Of a stretch of DNA of 64,000 bases, positions 58,741-64,000 are shown one piece after another. Positions within the stretch are counted from its first letter, which is position 1; each line of letters begins with the position of its first letter. Origin of the DNA: Anarhynchus alexandrinus (Eukaryota; Chordata; Aves; Charadriiformes; Charadriidae); assembly GCA_008711295.1 (NCBI GenBank), contig VUYV01000003.1, forward strand, positions 6,076,147 to 6,140,146, given 5' to 3'. The translations under genes were made by a program, and so were the position numbers. Under the pieces are notes generated by a model. It saw only the letters and a list, made by a program, of their open reading frames with translations. It was not told the DNA's origin and ran no database searches.

Positions 58741-61538
58741 TGGGTAGCAGTGGCTAACTGGAGCCATGTTCTTGTTGAGTCCAGTCAACAAGTTATGTCA
58801 CTGTAAGGATCAGCTATTAAGTGTTTTTTATTTATTGGACAGCATGTTGCTTTGTGAATGGCCCAAGTTGTCATTGATTGTAAAAACATACAATGGCAAC
58901 CCTCTCTGTGTGTTTAGAAGTTATAACATTTGCATTTTCAGACAAAGAAGTAACATGAATTACTTGTCTTTGTTTGACTGTTATGTAAGTACCAGAGCAC
59001 TGATGAGATTTTTAAATTTTTTCCCTCTTCAGTTGTGGATGCTAGCATTCCCAGCATCTTCTGGGCAAGGTGACTGTGACACTGTAGTTAAAATAAACAC
59101 ATTTGGTGAGGAGAAATCTTGTTGCTTTCACGTCTCTTGGCAGTTTCATCTGCACCTAAGTATCGAACTTTCAGAAAATTTCATTTCTACAGTTCTGGAC
59201 TCTATTTTTTTTGTGTTTGTCATTGATACTTTTATGCATCTTCTTATAAAATCAGTTTTCCTAAAATTTTTTGTATAACGAGTCATAGTAGGTGTGGGGT
59301 TGGGTTTGGGGTTTGTGGGTTTTGTTTTTTTGTTGTTTTTTTTTTTTTTAAACTTAAATGAAAAAGAATGTTCTTGCCTTGAGGTAAAATAAAAATTGTA
59401 AAACTAGGCATGGTTAGAAGATTCAGTTATCTGGCTAAGGGAAGAACAGACCTTAACAATGTCAGATAAGTATAATGCATGTCGTTTATGTAGAGGGATT
59501 ACGTGTGCCATCCCTCCAGGTGTCTTGCCTAATATTTGATAGTTTTCTTAGGCAAAAATTGCTAGTGTCCTTACAAAGAAAGAAAACAGGAGCTAGAGAA
59601 AGCTAAAATCTTGTTTAATAGCTATGGTGTTCATTGAGAGACACCCTGGAGCTAAAAAAGGAACCATTGAATACATTTAGCAAACGGTATGTTTTAGTGA
59701 TACAGTTCAGTTAAGACATATTTTTGATGATACAACCTTTAATATACTCTGTTCAAGGTATTCTAATCTTTTTGTACTTTCTACTAGACTTCTGCCAAAT
59801 GGTACTCAAACTGCTTCCTTCTTCTCCTTGTGTTAGTCCTTGTGTATATATTAACACTGACACATATGAAGTACAGCATTACTTTTCTGATACCAAGCTT
59901 GCATTTTTTTTCCTTGGCAATTTCTGCATTATTGATTATTTATTTTTAAAGCAGCTTTTGGACTGTGAGAGATTGACAGGGTTTTCACGTTTTCTGAAAA
60001 TGGAGTATAAAATGTGTGGTTTCTTTGTGGGAAGGAAACTTTGTGGCACATGAGGGAGACCAGACTGGTGATAACGAACATGCTCTGATGGCAGTGTTGT
60101 AGTGTGGACACCATTGGCTCTGGATAGAGTTGTAAACTAGGCCACATTTCTGGCAAGTGTCAGTCTCAAACCTTGCTTTTTCTTGTTTCCTATATTGCCA
60201 ACTATGGGTTGTCAGGTACAAATGAGAATACTTTGCCTGTATAATGAGTAACTGTTATGGTTCTTTATGGTATCACCCTTGCAACACCATTGTTGCTGTG
60301 AGGAGTTAAATGTTTCCTCTGTTTCCTTTCATTGCTCGTTCTCATGGTACCTTGTAACTCTACTGTGCCTCTGGGGAAGTTGAAAATGCTGTCCTCTTAT
60401 TGCAGCTGAGGACTTTGACACACAAGTGAGTGAACTTAAAACCAGGCAGAGTGTCAGGAACTTAATTCTATTTAGAATCTGAGCTCAGCATTTTATCTGA
60501 CAATTCTGAAGAACAGTCCTACTGGATAACACCAGATATCCATCTAACATGGATCTCCCTCCCCCTGCCCAGTGGCTGCAACAGGATCCCATTTTAAACA
60601 ACATTTGAAGCACATCTACCTAGATCTGCAGTGGGCTCTCAAAGAAGGCTGAAAAACTTTTAAACTCTGACAGTTTTTATTCAAGTAGAAACTTAAACAT
60701 TTATTTTTGCTTGTTTGTTTGCTAGAGAAAACTCAAACTGGGGAGCACAAGCTTTAAAAACAAGTCTTTTAAAATGCAAGCCTGCCCCTGCCACTACATA
60801 TGCAGGTACTGTGTTTAGTTCCCCCTCCGTTCTGTGAAGTTACCTTCTTCATCTGACTCTTTGCAGGCTGTGGGGTGCACCTTGCTGCAGTCCCACAGTC
60901 TGAGTGGACTGAGTCTCTCCCAGCTCCTTGATGTCAATTGTCAGCAGAGGTTATAACAGCATTTGGCCATAGGAAGCAGTGCATCTTGCACCTATCAGCT
61001 GATGCAATTGGAAAGTCGTGGTTTTGGTCATGTTTTTGATGGAAAATATGAATTAATTGCTGAATTGTCATAAACAGTCATTTTATAATATTTTGACTGG
61101 AACTTTCCATCAAAATTCAAATGTGTTTAGGCCCATAAAAACAACAATTGAGGAAAAATATCCACCAAGTTCCACTTTCTATTTGGACAAAGCGGCCAGG
61201 TTTGAAGCTCTGTGTAGTTTATGTTGATCACAGGAAAGATGGCTGTTATACAATAGAATAGTACTCATCTTTTTGGCTTCCTGTATTTATTTGCTATTTG
61301 AGAGATGAAGATAGTACACCACTATGCAGGATTAATCTGTTTTTCCTTACAAAGCAGAATGTTTTAAAAGGGATGTTAGCTACATCTATTCTGAATATTA
61401 ACCTATTTTCCCTTTTTGTTGATGGTATCCACAAATCTGGAGGAGTTTAGACTAGTTACAAAGATTTCAGGCAGCTGAACTGTAGTTAAAGGAAAGTATG
61501 GATGTGTCCTCTAAATCTCATTCTATGTCACTAATTTA
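58741..61538. other. Unique AT-rich DNA, nothing recognised
   Basis: A 170-residue + strand frame at 58766-59278 is the longest in the window. It is rich in Leu, Phe and Ser from T-rich codons and shows no family resemblance, so chance is the likely cause. GT- and T-rich simple sequence follows at 59290-59350. Confidence 0.5.
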
Positions 61539-61663
61539 ATATCCTGCGCAGCCTTACATTGTTTTGGGTTTGGTTTTTTTTTTTTGTGTTTTGTTTTGGG
61601 GNATATCCTGCCAAACCTTACATTGTTTTGGGTTTGGGTTTTTTTTTGTGTTTTGTTTTGGGG
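61539..61663. other. Assembly join (N at 61602) with repeated flanks
   Basis: Bases 61539-61601 (63) and 61603-61663 (61) are copies that differ in T-run length and a few bases (gcgcagcc against gccaaacc). The single N lies exactly between them. Confidence 0.88.
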
Positions 61664-64000
61664 CGAGGCAGGGGGCATGATCTACAGGGAAAAAACAATA
61701 AAACAAAAAAATCAAGGCAAAATGTGCAGCACTGATCTGTAGGAGACAATGTTTTTAATTTCTCAAATAGTAGGAAGCAAAACGTTAAACATTGCAGATT
61801 AGTATAAGAATTCTCAGGAAGAAAAATGGCCTGTGTAAATTGATATTTGCTCTAGTGTCAGAGGAAGCTGTTTAATAAATTGGTGGATATGGTGAGTACC
61901 ATTACCTAAACTTTTTGCATGTGCAAAAAGTCAAGAGGGATGATCCAAAATTCATGAATCATTTGTTTCAGTTACAGCAAGACTGAGACCCAGAGCTGTT
62001 TTTAAAAGTTATTTGATCCATGGTGAAAATTAAATAAAAATTATGATTTCTTATTGTGGTATGAAAACCTCTATGTAGGTGCAAAGAAGGGGAAGAGTGT
62101 AAGGAAGGTAGACTTTTTGTACAGGTGAAGAAATATTTTGTGAACTACTGCATCAGCAGTAAATCACCCAGCGAGATGTGGGGTTCCAGACCGTCTGAAG
62201 GTGGATTCCAAACATGAAGTATGGTCATGCCCAACCTGGGTGATTCTGGTGAAAAACGAACGAGAGTTTCTCAGTGCACCACTCTGCAGGAATTTACAGT
62301 CTCAGTTGGATCTGCCTTGATGTTTTTGTTACAGTGCTAGCAAGATAAACTGCAAGAATATGCTTTCAAAACAAAACTACTTTTCAAATCTTGTCTGCCA
62401 CTGTGATTTAATTACTAATTCTAATAATGGCTAACCTTCACTGATTTCTTATCTTCTGTTTTAATTTTTGAATAAAAAAATAATTAGAGTCCAACTCGCC
62501 TCCTTTCAACTGATTTGTATTCTCAATATTTGAAAGTGCGGTCTTCCTTCCTTTCTTGACCTCAATAAATCTGACTGGCTTTAAGAAGAGGTAACACCTT
62601 CTTAAGAAAATACAAAAAGCTTCATTGGGAAAGTGAAAACTTTGTCAATTCATGAACGTGCAGTTAGAGTCAAAAAGGATTAAAGTGATAAGATGATTCT
62701 ATTTAATTAGTTAATTTTTTAATGTATTGAGCTATATTGTATCTAGTAAGTAAGCTTTAAGTGGTCACAGTAGAATGTCATCAAGAAAGAGAAATTAAAC
62801 TCATTTCTGAATCACAGGGAAAATTAGATTATAGCAGTGTTTGCTTCTGCTGTAGTACAGGTTGCTTGGCATTTTTGTTATAACTTTTGGGTTCTGAGGT
62901 TTATAACTTTGGTTATATTAAAACTTCTTTCAGTTTAAGTTTGACATAGAAGGTCAGATTCAAAGTCCCAAAAGAATTTTGTGACGAACTAATTTTTTTT
63001 TCCTCATTAATGTTCCAAATGGGTGTATCGGTATCATATATATCCATATCTCATCCCTATTTCACACATAATGGCTTTTAGAAAAGCTTTTACAAGAGAA
63101 GCTCTGTAAGAACATCTATTTGTAGACTTCTGTGTGTATTTTGTTTTTCTTTCCTTGAAAGAAATCTCTGTATCTGTAAAATCATAGATGATTCATGGGA
63201 AACTTTCTCCTGATGAGGATCTCCACAATATTTTTGATACTCTGAAACTCTTCTGGGTTGCTAGTAGCTTGGTTTTAATAAAGCCTTACAAGAAGTCCAT
63301 TGGTCCTGTTTGCCCTTAGACTTTAGTGGATCAATTCATAGACTTTTATCCATCTGAGAATGGATTAACAATTACAGATATTTTCAGTAGATATTAGGAT
63401 AATGGGCCTAACTGCAACCAGGCATGATCTACCCCAATTTATGCTGCTTACTTTTGGATTAGTTCCTTAAGAGTCTGTGGTTTAAGTAAGTTAGTTATGA
63501 TTTCATTTGGATGGATTGAAATTGAGTTCCTCTTGTGGGTTTCAGTTTCATGTAGAGATTCTAGGGGCATAGTCAATAGATATTCAGTCATTTGGCTGTC
63601 CTGCACTTGATGTAGCTGGACTCCGGCCCAAGCTAATAAATTCCACATATTGCATAAGGTGACCTCACCGAGCTTTAATGGAGACAAAGTTTACTAATAT
63701 ATTAATGGATATTTACTTTCAGAGAAGACAACAGATGTCATATTTTATAGAACATAATGTAGGCCATGCTCAGCAACAGTAGCTCTTTGCAAGCCCTTGC
63801 ATGGTAGTCATTGCTGTCTTTTTGGGCCTTGAGTTTCATCCTGCTTTTCCTAATTAAGCTGCTTCTAGTTGTGGTTTTTCCTGTCTACTAAACTTAATTT
63901 AATTTTAGCAGACAAATACACTGATTGCTGTATTTCTGTGCCAGACCAGAGACTTGTGATTTTGGCAGCAATATTAATCAGAAAGTAACACAACTTTCAC
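61664..64000. other. Unique AT-rich DNA, nothing recognised
   Basis: No element, exon or RNA gene recognised up to the window end. Confidence 0.5.

Noticed and set aside
58766..59278. 170-residue open frame as a membrane protein gene
   Set aside because: Hydrophobic residues come from T-rich codons, there is no family resemblance and no repeat or exon context. A frame of this length is plausible by chance in 128 kb of both-strand AT-rich sequence.

Overview
The window looks like non-coding nuclear DNA from a bird. It is AT-rich and has no convincing host exon, tRNA, rRNA, operon or CRISPR array. The bird call rests on many CR1 LINE fragments whose 3' ends carry the family's short ATTCTATG-type tail. 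It also rests on several LTR types that I recognise as repeated across bird genomes. The species cannot be read from this. A neognath bird is likely. The window could be an intron of a long gene or an intergenic stretch.

Layout. 1-12.9 kb: mostly unique AT-rich DNA with an old CR1 (66-415), a reverse-oriented LTR (about 1528-2095), short tandem repeats and a scrap of CR1 reverse transcriptase (11466-11572). 12.9-13.5 kb: a clean solo LTR with a 5-bp target duplication. 13.5-31.5 kb: unique DNA holding an internal CR1 piece (15.5 kb), a GC-rich LTR (23.5-24.2 kb), an assembly join (25264) and two nested opposite CR1 tails (26.8-27.2 kb). 31.5-34.7 kb: a large decayed CR1 interrupted by a second solo LTR with a 4-bp target duplication, containing a 453-bp duplication around an N and abutting a third type of LTR. 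38.1-41.3 kb: a very old reverse CR1, a young CR1 tail and a candidate LTR. 53.3-58.7 kb: an LTR split by a CR1, another LTR and a second very old reverse CR1. 58.7-64 kb: unique DNA with one more assembly join.

All longer recognisable open frames are pieces of CR1 ORF2 (endonuclease, linker, reverse transcriptase, C-terminal region). They carry stops, frameshifts, deletions or lost catalytic residues, so no element here looks able to move itself. The remaining open frames look like chance openings in AT-rich DNA.

I found no new biological system. The most useful observations are three single-N joins that look like unmerged contig ends, two solo LTRs with exact target duplications, and several nested insertions that give a relative order of events.
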